Below are positions 9,173 to 18,467 of a DNA stretch of 64,000 nt, in pieces (position 1 is the first letter of the stretch; every line of letters begins with the position of its first letter). The translations under genes were made by a program, and so were the position numbers. Under the pieces are notes generated by a model, which had not been told where the DNA came from, did no database searches, and saw only the letters and a program-made list of their open reading frames with translations. The stretch is from Mucilaginibacter ginsenosidivorans (GTDB lineage: Bacteria; Bacteroidota; Bacteroidia; Sphingobacteriales; Sphingobacteriaceae): NCBI RefSeq assembly GCF_007971025.1, contig NZ_CP042436.1, positions 5,146,001 through 5,210,000 of the forward strand, written 5' to 3'.

Positions 9173-10636
9173 TTACTCAACTATCAGCGTAGCTATGGAG
9201 TGCGGGGCGCTGGTCACCTTCGCCGCCTTACCTTTTATCCAAAGCAAATAATCTATCTTTTCGTCGTTTTTATTCATTACCACTACGGCTATTTTCCCGT
9301 CGGGGTTCATGTAAGCAGTGGTCAGCAATTTATCGCGACTTGCCGAACTGGCTATCCGTCTTGCTCCCGGCTTAATGAATTTGGAAAAATGGCCGATGTA
9401 ATAGTACGAATTGGTGAAAGTAACTGCGCCTGTTTTGGTATCGGCGTGCACAGGGGCAAAGCAGAAGTTACCCACATGGTTTGGCCCGCCTTTTTCATCC
9501 AGTAATACGTTCCAGTCGGTCCAGGCCACGGTGCCTGCATTAAAGTCGTTGATCATCGAGTAGCCGTATTTCTCGCCCAACGACCAATCATCCAGTTTCG
9601 TCGCGTCATATCTTTCGGCGCATCCTTCAGTAAATACCAGGTTTTTTGAAGGGAAAGTTTGATGAACCAGGCGCTCGTTTTCAAAATTCATTCCTGCGCC
9701 GGTCCAGGTCTCGTACCAGTGGTAGCCAACGCCCCAAACGTATTTAGCCGCTGCGGGATCCTCCAGAATAGTGCTTACCCGCTGGTACATCAGGTCGCGG
9801 TTGTGGTCCCAAACAATTAGCTTCTTGCCTGCCATACCCGATTTTTGCAGTGTTGGACCGAGGAAATTCTTCACAAAATCCCGCTCTTCTTCTGCTGTAT
9901 ACAGGCACGATTCCCAGGTTTGAGTAGCCATAGGCTCGTTCTGCACGGTCAATCCCCAGATAGGTATACCTTGCTTCTCATAAGCGTTAATGAATTTGAT
10001 ATAGAAATTTGCCCAGCTTTGGTCAAATCCCTTTTTGAGCGTGCCGCCGTGTAATACGTCATTATTCGTTTTCATCCAGCCCGGCGGGCTCCAGGGGCTT
10101 ACAAACATGGTCAGTTTGCCGCCTGCTGCCGCTATCACTTCTTTAATGAAGGGAATGCGGTATTTTTTATCATGGCTAATGTCGAAGGTTTTCAGGGCCT
10201 TGTCGCCATCTTTTACATAACTGTAGGTATCGCTGGAGAAATCGCAGCTTTGGATATTGGTACGCCCGAAAGTATATCCGATACCTTTCGTCTTATCATA
10301 ATAGGCGGTCAATATTTCCTTTTGCTTGTCTTTGGGCAATTTATAAAACGTCTCCGCCGAGGCGTCTGTCAACGCCCCGCCGATACCCAGCATCGTCTGG
10401 AAGGTTTTTGAGGGATCGACAAAAACTGCTACTTCGGTTTCTACAGGCTGTGGCTTCGCCTCAAAATTGAGCGTGCCGGTCTTAGTCATCCGGTTATCTG
10501 TACCCTTTTCGGTGACATAAACTTTCACCGACTTGTTTTTGAGCGAGAACGGCGCTTTTTGCTGGGCACTCGCTGCGCTCATTAATATACCCGCTGCAAC
10601 GACAGCAAAGCAGGCGGCTTTGATAGGTCTTTTCAT
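9173..10636 (-). CDS. GH30-family glycosidase, secreted (glucosylceramidase / endo-1,6-beta-glucanase type)
   Basis: 487 residues from the chosen ATG, which begins a clean signal peptide (MKRPIKAACFAVVAAGILMS...ASA); an in-frame start 36 bases upstream would add residues before it. The fold and motifs are those of GH30: the early loop with GIGGALTDASAETF, the acid/base Glu234 in TVQNEP, and the nucleophile Glu337 in FTEGC. The family retains anomeric configuration and cleaves beta-1,6-glucans, glucosylceramides or related substrates in the periplasm or outside the cell. A beta-sandwich follows the barrel at the C-terminus, as usual. Exact substrate cannot be read from sequence alone. No transporter is directly attached. 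Confidence 0.88.
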   Translation of the reverse strand: MKRPIKAACFAVVAAGILMSAASAQQKAPFSLKNKSVKVYVTEKGTDNRMTKTGTLNFEAKPQPVETEVAVFVDPSKTFQTMLGIGGALTDASAETFYKLPKDKQKEILTAYYDKTKGIGYTFGRTNIQSCDFSSDTYSYVKDGDKALKTFDISHDKKYRIPFIKEVIAAAGGKLTMFVSPWSPPGWMKTNNDVLHGGTLKKGFDQSWANFYIKFINAYEKQGIPIWGLTVQNEPMATQTWESCLYTAEEERDFVKNFLGPTLQKSGMAGKKLIVWDHNRDLMYQRVSTILEDPAAAKYVWGVGYHWYETWTGAGMNFENERLVHQTFPSKNLVFTEGCAERYDATKLDDWSLGEKYGYSMINDFNAGTVAWTDWNVLLDEKGGPNHVGNFCFAPVHADTKTGAVTFTNSYYYIGHFSKFIKPGARRIASSASRDKLLTTAYMNPDGKIAVVVMNKNDEKIDYLLWIKGKAAKVTSAPHSIATLIVE

Positions 10637-10714
10637 AATAAAAGTTGATAATAGATTGAGAGTGAACTTCAAATCTATTAAAAAACTGATATTATCCAGT
10701 GCAATGTGAAAAAA

Positions 10715-11119
10715 TCACGGGGTAGCCTGGCGGTCAAGGTATTCTTCCCCGCTGATGACAGGTATCAAGCGTGCCAATTCATCGTCATCAAATAGCCGCG
10801 AACGGATAATGAACCTAAGTCCCATGGGTATTTCGAGTGAAAAGCTGGAACCCCGGCCCGGGGTTATGTCTACCGTAAGCTGGGTATGCTGCCAGTATTC
10901 AAACTGGTCGCGGCTCATGAAAAATCCGCAGCCATCAATATCACCCAGGTAAACATCGTTACCACCCACCTTGAATTCGCCTTTTTCAAAGCACATTGGC
11001 TGCGAGCCATCGCAACAGCCGCCGCTCTGGTGAAACATCAGCTCGCCAAACCGGCCCCGTAATTTGTGCAGCACGTCCACCGCTTCGGGTGTGATCAATA
11101 TCCTCGGAATATTTTCCAT
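10715..11119 (-). CDS. DUF779 family protein
   Basis: 134 residues from the ATG that begins MENIPRILITPEAVDVL; an upstream in-frame start would overlap the spacer after the aldehyde dehydrogenase and add non-conserved residues. The family hallmark is the cysteine-rich stretch HQSGGCCDGSQPMCF near residues 30-45, followed by GDIDGCGFFM. DUF779 genes are commonly found directly downstream of acetaldehyde-type dehydrogenases, as here. The cysteine cluster suggests metal or thiol chemistry supporting the dehydrogenase, but the function is not established. Probably co-transcribed with the upstream dehydrogenase across a 57-bp gap. Confidence 0.85.
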   Translation of the reverse strand: MENIPRILITPEAVDVLHKLRGRFGELMFHQSGGCCDGSQPMCFEKGEFKVGGNDVYLGDIDGCGFFMSRDQFEYWQHTQLTVDITPGRGSSFSLEIPMGLRFIIRSRLFDDDELARLIPVISGEEYLDRQATP

Positions 11120-11176
11120 TGTAAAATAAAAAAGCGCCGCAGCCAATCGCCACGACGCCATCATTTGCGATGATTA

Positions 11177-12697
11177 TTAAAAGAATCCCAACTTGTTCTT
11201 ATCGTATGATATCAGCATGTTCTTGTTCTGCCGGTAATGGTTCAGCATCATTTTATGCGTTTCTCTACCAAAACCAGATTTTTTATACCCGCCGAATGGT
11301 GCATGGGCAGGATAAGCATGATAGCAGTTAACCCATACCCTGCCGGCCTGTATAGCGCGCGGTATCTGGTACAACTCATGGGCATCGCGTGTCCATAAAC
11401 CGGCGCCGAGACCATAAAGGGTATCATTGGCTATCGAAATGGCCTCTTCGGTATCCTTAAATGTGGTAACGCAGACCACGGGTCCAAATATTTCCTCCTG
11501 GAAAACCCGCATCTTGTTATTCCCCTTCAGCAAAGTAGGCTGGATATAATACCCGTCCGTCAAACCGTCAAGATACTGTTTGCCGCCTCCTGTAAGCACT
11601 TCGGCGCCTTCTTCTTTGCCGATATCGATATAGGAAAGTATTTTTTCATACTGGTCCTTTGAGGCCTGCGCACCCATCATGGTATCCGGATCGAGCGGGT
11701 GCCCCATTTTTATCTTTTCAACCCTTTCTATCACACGTTCAATAAAACGGTCGTAGATCGACTCGTGCACCAGCATTCTCGACGGGCAGGTACAAACCTC
11801 GCCCTGGTTAAGTGCAAACATAGCCGAACCTTCCAGGCACTTGTCAAAAAACTCATCATCGGCGTCCATCACGCTTGGCATAAAAATATTGGGCGATTTA
11901 CCGCCAAGCTCCATCGTAACGGGATTGAGATTCTCAGATGCGTACTGCATGATAAGTCTGCCTGTAGTGGTCTCCCCGGTGAAGGCCACTTTCGATACCC
12001 GTGGCGAACTTGCCAGCGGTTTGCCGGCTTCGGGACCGAAGCCGGTCACAATATTTACCACGCCCGGCGGGATAATGTCTTTTATCAGTTCCATCAGCAT
12101 CAAAATACCTACAGGTGTTTGTTCGGCCGGTTTCATTACTACCGTACACCCTGCTGCAAGGGCCGGAGCCATTTTCCAGGTTGCCATCAGCAATGGAAAA
12201 TTCCATGGAATGATCTGCCCGACAACGCCTATCGGTTCATGAATATTGAGCGACACCGTAAACTGGTCGAGCTCGCTAACGCCGCTTTCTTCGCTGCGTA
12301 TCACGCCGGCAAAATACCTGAAATGATCTATCGCCAGCGGCAGGTCGGCGGCCATGGTTTCTCTTATCGGCTTGCCATTGTCGATGGTTTCTATCGCTGC
12401 CAGGTAGCCCAGGTTCTCCTCCATCCGGTTGGCTATTTTCAATAAAACATTGCTCCGTTCGGTTGGCGATGTATGCGACCATGTGGCAAAGGCCTTATGC
12501 GCAGCATCGAGCGCAAGTTCTATATCCTCCTTGCCCGAACGGGGCACATTGGTAAATGCTTTTCCGTCGATAGGTGATATACTTTCAAAATATTCTCCTT
12601 TTACCGGCGCACGCCATTCCCCGCCTATAAAATTGTCGTAATGATCTTTAAACGAAGGACGGGCAACAAGCTTTTGGGACTCTGTTATTGTTTCCAT
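11177..12697 (-). CDS. NAD(P)-dependent aldehyde dehydrogenase
   Basis: 506 residues, the normal length for the aldehyde dehydrogenase superfamily. It oxidises an aldehyde to the acid through a thiohemiacetal. Visible motifs are IIPWNFPLL (158-170 region), the cofactor lysine in VVMKPAE (Lys189), the general base Glu263 in MELGGKSPN and the catalytic Cys302 in GEVCTCPSR. The best match in class is the ExaC/acetaldehyde dehydrogenase group, which also carries a DUF779 neighbour. The gene is divergent from an AraC regulator at 12883 that probably controls it; two direct repeats in the shared 185-bp promoter region are candidate operators. Confidence 0.93.
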   Translation of the reverse strand: METITESQKLVARPSFKDHYDNFIGGEWRAPVKGEYFESISPIDGKAFTNVPRSGKEDIELALDAAHKAFATWSHTSPTERSNVLLKIANRMEENLGYLAAIETIDNGKPIRETMAADLPLAIDHFRYFAGVIRSEESGVSELDQFTVSLNIHEPIGVVGQIIPWNFPLLMATWKMAPALAAGCTVVMKPAEQTPVGILMLMELIKDIIPPGVVNIVTGFGPEAGKPLASSPRVSKVAFTGETTTGRLIMQYASENLNPVTMELGGKSPNIFMPSVMDADDEFFDKCLEGSAMFALNQGEVCTCPSRMLVHESIYDRFIERVIERVEKIKMGHPLDPDTMMGAQASKDQYEKILSYIDIGKEEGAEVLTGGGKQYLDGLTDGYYIQPTLLKGNNKMRVFQEEIFGPVVCVTTFKDTEEAISIANDTLYGLGAGLWTRDAHELYQIPRAIQAGRVWVNCYHAYPAHAPFGGYKKSGFGRETHKMMLNHYRQNKNMLISYDKNKLGFF

Positions 12698-12758
12698 AAT
12701 AAAATCGGTTTAAAAAATAATTGGTTTCTGTAAATTTAAACAAAGCCATTCCCGGTAT

Positions 12759-12789
12759 TTATGCACTATAGTATCAGGCTTATGCATTA
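12759..12789. promoter_or_regulatory. Candidate AraC-type operator: two direct half-sites 21 bp apart
   Basis: ttatgcacta (12759-12768) and ttatgcatta (12780-12789) match at 9 of 10 positions and start exactly 21 bases apart, two helical turns. They sit between the divergent aldehyde dehydrogenase and AraC genes, where an AraC-family protein would bind tandem sites. Function is inferred from position and spacing. Confidence 0.45.
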
Positions 12790-12835
12790 AAATATTAAAA
12801 TGTCGCAAATCATTATTTATTTATAATTATCTCCC

Positions 12836-12843
12836 TACCTTTA
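12836..12843 (+). promoter_or_regulatory. Possible -7 box for the AraC gene
   Basis: TACCTTTA resembles the Bacteroidota -7 consensus TAnnTTTG at 7 of 8 positions. It lies about 40 bases before the start codon at 12883. A weak TTA is present around 21 bases upstream in place of TTG. Confidence 0.3.
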
Positions 12844-12882
12844 ATATACCAATAAGTAAACTACCTGCAGCGTTATAACGAT

Positions 12883-13803
12883 ATGAAGAGTACGTTTAAG
12901 CCAAGGCCGTTGCCCCTGCTTCACGAAAAAGACCTGAAAACGCTGGTCGAGAACCGTTCGGTGTATACCCTGCAGCATTGCGAACTGAATGTTTTTGAAA
13001 CGCATCAACAGTCGGAGAAAGTAAAACTTGTTTTTAACGATATGGTGCTTACCACCATGCTCCGCGGCAAAAAAGTGATGCACCTTTTTGGGTCGCAGCA
13101 TTTTGATTACCTGCCGGGCGAATCGGTTATTGTGCCTGATAACGAGGAGATGATTATTGATTTTCCTGAAGCCGGGCTGGATAATCCAACCCAATGCATT
13201 GCATTGGCTGTTGATTCGGGTATGCTGCAGGACACCCTGCAATTGCTTAATGAAAAATACCCCAAGGCCGAAAAAAACGAAGCATGGAACATTGACGTCT
13301 CCTGTTTTCACTTACAAAATACTTCCGAGATCACCGCGACCATAGACCGCCTGGTAAATATCAGCACGGAAAACTTTGCCGCTAAAGATGTCATTGCCGA
13401 TTTTACGCTGAAGGAACTCCTTATCCGCCTTATGCAAACCCAGGCGCGCAAAATGATACTCGATAGTTATCATAAACATACCAATACCAATCGCTTTGCG
13501 GCAGCAGTTCAATACATTAAAAATCATATTCATGAGGAGATAACTATCGACCAGTTAAGCAATCTTTGCTGTATGAGCAGGCCGAACTTTTTCAGATGCT
13601 TTAAGCGGGAATTTGGCATAAGCCCGGTCGATTTCATCCTTCACGAGCGTATTAAAGCTGCGAAATTATTGTTATCGGATTCGAACGTAACGATCACCCA
13701 GGCATGCTACGCTGTTGGGGTTAATAACCTGAGCTATTTCTTCAAATTATTTAAACGTATCGAAGGCAAAACCCCTGCCGAGTTCCGGAAGAACTTAAAT
13801 TGA
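12883..13803 (+). CDS. AraC-family transcriptional regulator
   Basis: 306 residues. An N-terminal sensing domain of the AraC_N type covers about residues 15-175. A C-terminal AraC double helix-turn-helix domain covers about 200-305 (ITIDQLSNLCCMSRPNFFRCFKREFG, split by family helices, then VTITQACYAVGVNNLSYFFKLFKRIEG). The gene is divergent from the aldehyde dehydrogenase/DUF779 operon and is the likely regulator of it, probably sensing an alcohol or aldehyde; the ligand is inference. Its stop is four bases from the stop of the convergent M28 peptidase gene. Confidence 0.9.
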   Translation: MKSTFKPRPLPLLHEKDLKTLVENRSVYTLQHCELNVFETHQQSEKVKLVFNDMVLTTMLRGKKVMHLFGSQHFDYLPGESVIVPDNEEMIIDFPEAGLDNPTQCIALAVDSGMLQDTLQLLNEKYPKAEKNEAWNIDVSCFHLQNTSEITATIDRLVNISTENFAAKDVIADFTLKELLIRLMQTQARKMILDSYHKHTNTNRFAAAVQYIKNHIHEEITIDQLSNLCCMSRPNFFRCFKREFGISPVDFILHERIKAAKLLLSDSNVTITQACYAVGVNNLSYFFKLFKRIEGKTPAEFRKNLN

Positions 13804-13806
13804 TCT

Positions 13807-14952
13807 TTATTTCATCAAAGCTGCATTAAACCCTACCAGTAGTTTAAACACATGGTTGTATTCGTTCAGGGGTAACGTTTTGCTGATGTCGAACACATCG
13901 TGATAAGCCCTGATGCCGCCCATGGTGTAAATGAAGAACGCCGGCACCCCTTTTTCGGTAAAAAAAAAATGGTCGCTGTTTGCTGCCTTACCCCGTGATG
14001 CTACTTTGACCAGGTAATGGTTCTGTTCGTTCAACTGTTTCAGTATCCCGTATTCTTTCGGGTAAACCGTTGCATTAACCACCATTATACCTTCTTCCCC
14101 GGTGCCTAACAGATCGAGGTTTATTAAAAACCGGATACTTTGAAGCGGCACCAACGGGTTTTCAGTAAAAAATTTGGAGCCTAATAAACCGGCTTCCTCA
14201 CCGGAAAAGCAAATGAAAGCCATCGAATATCGCTGCGGATGCAGGGCATAATATCTGGCCAGGCTTAACAACAGGCTTACCCCGCTGGCATTATCATTTG
14301 CACCGGGGAAGTAAGTTTTATTGCCCATGCCACCCAGGTGATCGTAATGCGCCGTAAATATGACGACTGAATCGGGTTTTACTGTCCCCTTAACTACACC
14401 GCAGATGTTATTTGCTTTGAACCCTTCCACCAGCTTATTTTCCTCATTGATATTAATGGTTACAGGTATTCCTTTCAACGCTTTCTTATCCACCTGTACC
14501 AAAGTAAAATCGGCAGCACCCTGCTCAACCGACCAGGTCAGCTTATCTTTCAACTCTACAACTACACGGTTTTTAAGGTCGATAAAATGAATGCTGTCCT
14601 TTTGTACAAGTGTACCCTCTCCTTTTACACCCCTGCTTGCCGGGCCGATGATAAAATCGCGACCGGGCACTAAAGCCGTACCGTTGATCGACAGGTCCAT
14701 CATACCCGGGAAGGTATTCGCACTAAAGGTGAATGGTTGTTCATATTCCCGGCCGTCCATAGGTTGCAGACCATAATCCTTAAACTGCCCCGCGATGAAG
14801 CGGCCCGCTTTGCCCATACCGTCATTGGTGTAGCCGCGGCCCCAAAAATAGGATGATGTCAGTGTATCGACCATCCTGCGGACAAATACGGAATCCTGCG
14901 CGAGAAGCATGTTTGTAAATAGTAAGAAAAATAAGGTAAGGTTTCGTTTCAT
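13807..14952 (-). CDS. M28-family zinc metallopeptidase, secreted
   Basis: 381 residues with a signal peptide (MKRNLTLFFLLFTNMLLAQ). The two-zinc M28 site is complete: His202 in AHYDHLGG, Asp220 in GANDNASG, the Glu252-Glu253 pair in FSGEEAGLLGS, Asp280 in INLDLLG and His351 in AYHDVFD. An insert before the catalytic half (about 85-180) is in the position of a PA-like domain. Family members remove N-terminal residues from peptides in the periplasm or outside. The next gene upstream on the same strand ends 6 bases before this start, so the two are probably one transcription unit. Confidence 0.92.
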   Translation of the reverse strand: MKRNLTLFFLLFTNMLLAQDSVFVRRMVDTLTSSYFWGRGYTNDGMGKAGRFIAGQFKDYGLQPMDGREYEQPFTFSANTFPGMMDLSINGTALVPGRDFIIGPASRGVKGEGTLVQKDSIHFIDLKNRVVVELKDKLTWSVEQGAADFTLVQVDKKALKGIPVTININEENKLVEGFKANNICGVVKGTVKPDSVVIFTAHYDHLGGMGNKTYFPGANDNASGVSLLLSLARYYALHPQRYSMAFICFSGEEAGLLGSKFFTENPLVPLQSIRFLINLDLLGTGEEGIMVVNATVYPKEYGILKQLNEQNHYLVKVASRGKAANSDHFFFTEKGVPAFFIYTMGGIRAYHDVFDISKTLPLNEYNHVFKLLVGFNAALMK

Positions 14953-14958
14953 TTATTG

Positions 14959-15543
14959 CTAATGCCCCTTCTTTTCGCGCTGCACGCGTGCATCGATCAG
15001 CTTATCTGCAAGCTGTACTTCATTTATCTTGTCCAAAACATCTATCAACCCCTGGTATTCAGTATATTTTTTGTGGTCTTCCGCATCTGCAAGGAATTTT
15101 GTAAGATCATCAATATCATGCCCCGGCAGCGACTTTACCTTAGCGGCAAATTCTTTCGGGTGCTGTATACCGAGCTGCACAATTGCCAGTTGCATTTGCT
15201 TCCCTGTCCCGGCATCGTAAGTCATATCCTTGCCAATATCGACCGCTTTACCAACAACATCGGCCGGAAAATCCTTAGCCATACCGATAAAAAAGTTCAG
15301 GTATTCAATATATTCTGAATGCAGGGGGCCATTTTGGAATATCTCTGCAAATTGCTGCTTATTCCCGGGAAAAGATTTTAAATAGGCTAATTTCTTTGGC
15401 TTCGATCCGGGATATATTTTTAATTGAATGTACGTTGCCTTTAACTTCATTGCTACCTGCGAGGGAGCCTGGGAAAAACAAATGTTTATACAAACGAACA
15501 GGGCCAGCAGGCTGGCAAAACAGGTTTTCAATAAGGTATTCAT
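14959..15543 (-). CDS. Small secreted protein of unknown function
   Basis: 194 residues from the ATG that begins MNTLLKTCFASLLALFVCI, a convincing signal peptide ending near CFSQ; the longer reading frame adds a non-signal extension and is rejected. The mature part is helical and charged, with no motif I recognise. It is encoded directly upstream of the M28 peptidase with a 6-base gap, so the pair is likely co-expressed, but nothing in the sequence links it to the peptidase mechanistically. Confidence 0.75.
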   Translation of the reverse strand: MNTLLKTCFASLLALFVCINICFSQAPSQVAMKLKATYIQLKIYPGSKPKKLAYLKSFPGNKQQFAEIFQNGPLHSEYIEYLNFFIGMAKDFPADVVGKAVDIGKDMTYDAGTGKQMQLAIVQLGIQHPKEFAAKVKSLPGHDIDDLTKFLADAEDHKKYTEYQGLIDVLDKINEVQLADKLIDARVQREKKGH

Positions 15544-15749
15544 TATAAGTGCTTGTTTAGGATAATAACATGGTACCGGGTGGTAAATATAGTAACATAA
15601 ACGAAAAAGAGGCACGCTTTGGTATACAGGCTATGCCACAGCGGAAACCAGGCGTTGTTAAATTGAGATAGTAAACCTTTCAATATTTAGTTATCTTGGT
15701 TGTGTAATTAGTTTTCACCCATTCATTCATCAACAATCGGCCCGGTTCA

Positions 15750-16874
15750 ATGAGAAAGTATTATTGCTTATTCGCAGCGTTTTTTTTATCCGCTATAACT
15801 GTATTTTCGCAGCAAAAACCCGACAGCGCCTACCAGGTTAAAGGCTTTATTATAGCGGTGCCAAAGCCTGATGGCGTAGATGACTTTGTGAAATTTATCA
15901 ACGAAGAGCTGGCGCCAAGAAAGATCAACACCCTTGTGCTGCGGGTTGACTTTAATTATAAATACAAGAGCCATCCAGAGCTTCGCGATACCGCCGCCTT
16001 GACTAAAAGCGACTGTAAGAAGATATTGGAGGCCTGTAAGAAGAATGGTATCAGTATCATCCCGCAGATCAATTTGCTGGGCCATCAATCGTGGGCGGCC
16101 AAAACCGGGATGTTGCTAAAGGTATATCCCGAATTTGACGAAACCCCATGGGTAAAAATGCCGGCCACGCCGGCGGAATATAAATGGCCGAATGCAGACA
16201 ATTTATATTGCCGCAGTTATTGCCCGCTGCACCCCGGGGTGCATAAGGTAGTGTTCGACCTGGTCGATGAGATCATGGATGTGTTTGAGGCCAAAGCTTT
16301 TCATGCAGGTATGGACGAGGTATTTTATTTGGGTGAGGACAAATGCCCGCGTTGCGGCGGCCGAGATAAGGCGGTACTTTTTGCCAACGAGGTGCAAACC
16401 ATTCGCGATCACCTGGCTGAAAAAGGTGAGGAGCTTTGGATATGGGGTGACCGCCTGATCGACGGCAGGGCAACCGGCATAGGCATGTGGGCCGGCAGCT
16501 ATAACGACACCTATCGCGCCATCGACCTGATACCGCGCGACGTGGTAATATGCGACTGGCAATACAACCAGGATAACCAAACCGCTGTATACTTCGCCTT
16601 GAAAGGATTACGCGTGGTTACCTGTACGTGGAACCGCCCGCAGGTAGCAATGAACCAGGTAGAGGACTTGTACCGTTCGAGGGCAATTTCGGGCAAAGAA
16701 ATGAAAAGCCGTTTTTATGGCATAGCCGAAACAATATGGTCACCACCTGCTCGATTTTTTGATGGCTATTATGGACGAACGACAGACGCAAAAGTTGGCG
16801 ACAACACGCCATGGAATACTTTTAGAATGATGTTTGATAAGGCAAACCAGCTGGAGCAGGCGGCTGCCAGGTAA
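15750..16874 (+). CDS. GH20-like beta-N-acetylhexosaminidase, secreted
   Basis: 374 residues with a signal peptide (MRKYYCLFAAFFLSAITVFSQ). The rest is a single TIM-barrel of the GH20 type. The catalytic Asp189-Glu190 pair is in HAGMDEVF, and the barrel motifs ISIIPQINLLGHQSW (about 100-115) and ELWIWGDRL (about 228-236) match the family. Typical GH20 enzymes have an extra N-terminal domain (GH20b) that is absent here, so this is a short form. The expected activity is release of terminal GlcNAc or GalNAc by substrate-assisted catalysis; substrate is not proven. It stands alone, convergent with the lipoprotein gene. Confidence 0.8.
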   Translation: MRKYYCLFAAFFLSAITVFSQQKPDSAYQVKGFIIAVPKPDGVDDFVKFINEELAPRKINTLVLRVDFNYKYKSHPELRDTAALTKSDCKKILEACKKNGISIIPQINLLGHQSWAAKTGMLLKVYPEFDETPWVKMPATPAEYKWPNADNLYCRSYCPLHPGVHKVVFDLVDEIMDVFEAKAFHAGMDEVFYLGEDKCPRCGGRDKAVLFANEVQTIRDHLAEKGEELWIWGDRLIDGRATGIGMWAGSYNDTYRAIDLIPRDVVICDWQYNQDNQTAVYFALKGLRVVTCTWNRPQVAMNQVEDLYRSRAISGKEMKSRFYGIAETIWSPPARFFDGYYGRTTDAKVGDNTPWNTFRMMFDKANQLEQAAAR

Positions 16875-16900
16875 CAGCCTGTGCGATTGGCAGCATAAAC

Positions 16901-16931
16901 ATAAAAAACCGCCCCGGATAATCCGGGGCGG
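16901..16931 (-). terminator. Intrinsic terminator of the lipoprotein/TonB receptor unit
   Basis: A perfect 10-bp GC-rich stem (16909-16918 with 16922-16931, loop taa) is followed on the minus strand by a run of six T. It lies 29 bases after the minus-strand stop at 16960. Confidence 0.85.
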
Positions 16932-16959
16932 CCACCTTGCTGAGGAGATTATTTGAAAT

Positions 16960-18396
16960 TTAATTTACAGCACCCGGTGTGGTATAAGGCATTTTCTGCG
17001 GGTCAAAATTGGCCCATCCTGCGGTCCAGTCGGTAGTTCCAAAAGCGCCGCGATAATCCACTTTTTCAAAGAATGGGTCCGTGCTGATCTTAGCATTGGT
17101 AAACAAAGCACCGCTTGCTGCCGGTGAACCTGCTTTCACGGTAAAATCAGGAGTACCGGCGTTAGCAAAATCAGATGAGTATTTGAAAGGCGAGTTAATT
17201 ATTGCATCAGCGTATAACGTTGCATCGAAAGTATTTTCGGCCCTTAGAGTTGTTTCAAATATCGCCTTGTTCTCGCCCTTTACTTCATTACCTTTTTTAT
17301 TGCTTCCGTAAATAATGTTATTCTGGAAAGCTAAACGGCCGGCGGTGTAATTGGTTGAGGTTGAAGCAGCAGTAGTTACTTTTGAATCGTCGATATAAAC
17401 ACCTTCAACAAAGCCCGCAAAAACCGAGTTGAAACAGCTCAACGCCGAGTTACGGCGTATTTGCGCAGCATGCTGATAATTAGCATTAATACTTCCCGCA
17501 GTAGCGCTCGAAATTGGGCCCAACATGGTCATGTTACAGAAGATAGCCGAAGTTTGCGGTGTTTTATCTGAACCTGATGCATCGTTATCCGACTCGAAAC
17601 CGTTGGAACCGGAAATATCAGCAATGGTTGGGTAACGTTGCGAAAGGCAAAACTGAAGCTTTCCTGAAAACCCGAAGTCAGTATCAAAATCATCGTCTAA
17701 ACCACCAATTGCAAGCAAGTGCTTGGCTGTAACGGTGCCGCCAAACCATTCGTAAGAGTCGTCACCTGCACGATAAACTTCGATGTAATCAAGCGTCGTT
17801 CCTGCACCAACACCGCCCATAGTAAGGCCGTTGATCTCATTATCAGGTGAAAACGGGATACCGGCATATTCGATACGCACATATTTCAACGTGCCGGAAT
17901 TATCATTGGCGTCCGTACCGCCAAATTGTATGTATTTGGCAGCGTCACCCTTAGGGTCCAAACCACCTTCTATCTGCACATTGTCGCCCTGGTTTACCGG
18001 TGCTTTTCCTAACAGGATAACGCCGCCCCAGTCGCCGCTTGAACGGGCGCCCGCTTCAAACGCCGAAGTAAATACGATAGGTTTAGTTGCTGTGCCAACC
18101 GCCATTAATTTTGCACCACGGGTAACGGTCAAAGTACCTTTGGTGGCTTTGTCGCCTTTTATAATAGTTCCCGGTTCAATGGTAAGCGTTGCTCCGTTGG
18201 TTACGTACACGAAACCTTTTAATAAGTAAATCTTATCGGCTGTCCAGGTGGTGTTTGCATCTATGTCGCCGGTTACTGTAACGGTTTTATCTGTTGGCGT
18301 TGGCGTCGGCGTAGGGTCTACCGTGGTACTCTTCTTGCTGCATGCAGTCAAAAACATCGCTACCACAAGCGCTAAAAATAATCCTTGTTTTTTCAT
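16960..18396 (-). CDS. Surface lipoprotein with beta-helix-like repeats
   Basis: 478 residues. The signal peptide ends in a lipobox (FLTAC), followed by a spacer of alternating Thr-Pro. The body has short repeating strands with Gly/Asp turns and a segment ATLTIEPGTIIKG near residues 65-78, as in right-handed beta-helix or beta-solenoid surface proteins. The second in-frame ATG was chosen because an AAGGA sits 9 bases before it, while it abuts the first ATG. It follows the TonB-dependent receptor gene by 71 bases on the same strand, so the two probably act together at the outer membrane. Ligand unknown. Confidence 0.82.
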   Translation of the reverse strand: MKKQGLFLALVVAMFLTACSKKSTTVDPTPTPTPTDKTVTVTGDIDANTTWTADKIYLLKGFVYVTNGATLTIEPGTIIKGDKATKGTLTVTRGAKLMAVGTATKPIVFTSAFEAGARSSGDWGGVILLGKAPVNQGDNVQIEGGLDPKGDAAKYIQFGGTDANDNSGTLKYVRIEYAGIPFSPDNEINGLTMGGVGAGTTLDYIEVYRAGDDSYEWFGGTVTAKHLLAIGGLDDDFDTDFGFSGKLQFCLSQRYPTIADISGSNGFESDNDASGSDKTPQTSAIFCNMTMLGPISSATAGSINANYQHAAQIRRNSALSCFNSVFAGFVEGVYIDDSKVTTAASTSTNYTAGRLAFQNNIIYGSNKKGNEVKGENKAIFETTLRAENTFDATLYADAIINSPFKYSSDFANAGTPDFTVKAGSPAASGALFTNAKISTDPFFEKVDYRGAFGTTDWTAGWANFDPQKMPYTTPGAVN

Positions 18397-18467
18397 GATC
18401 TTCATTCCTTTTTGTTCTGTTAAATCTGTTGTTAAATAATTTGATGACTGGTGCTGTTATGCTGTTT

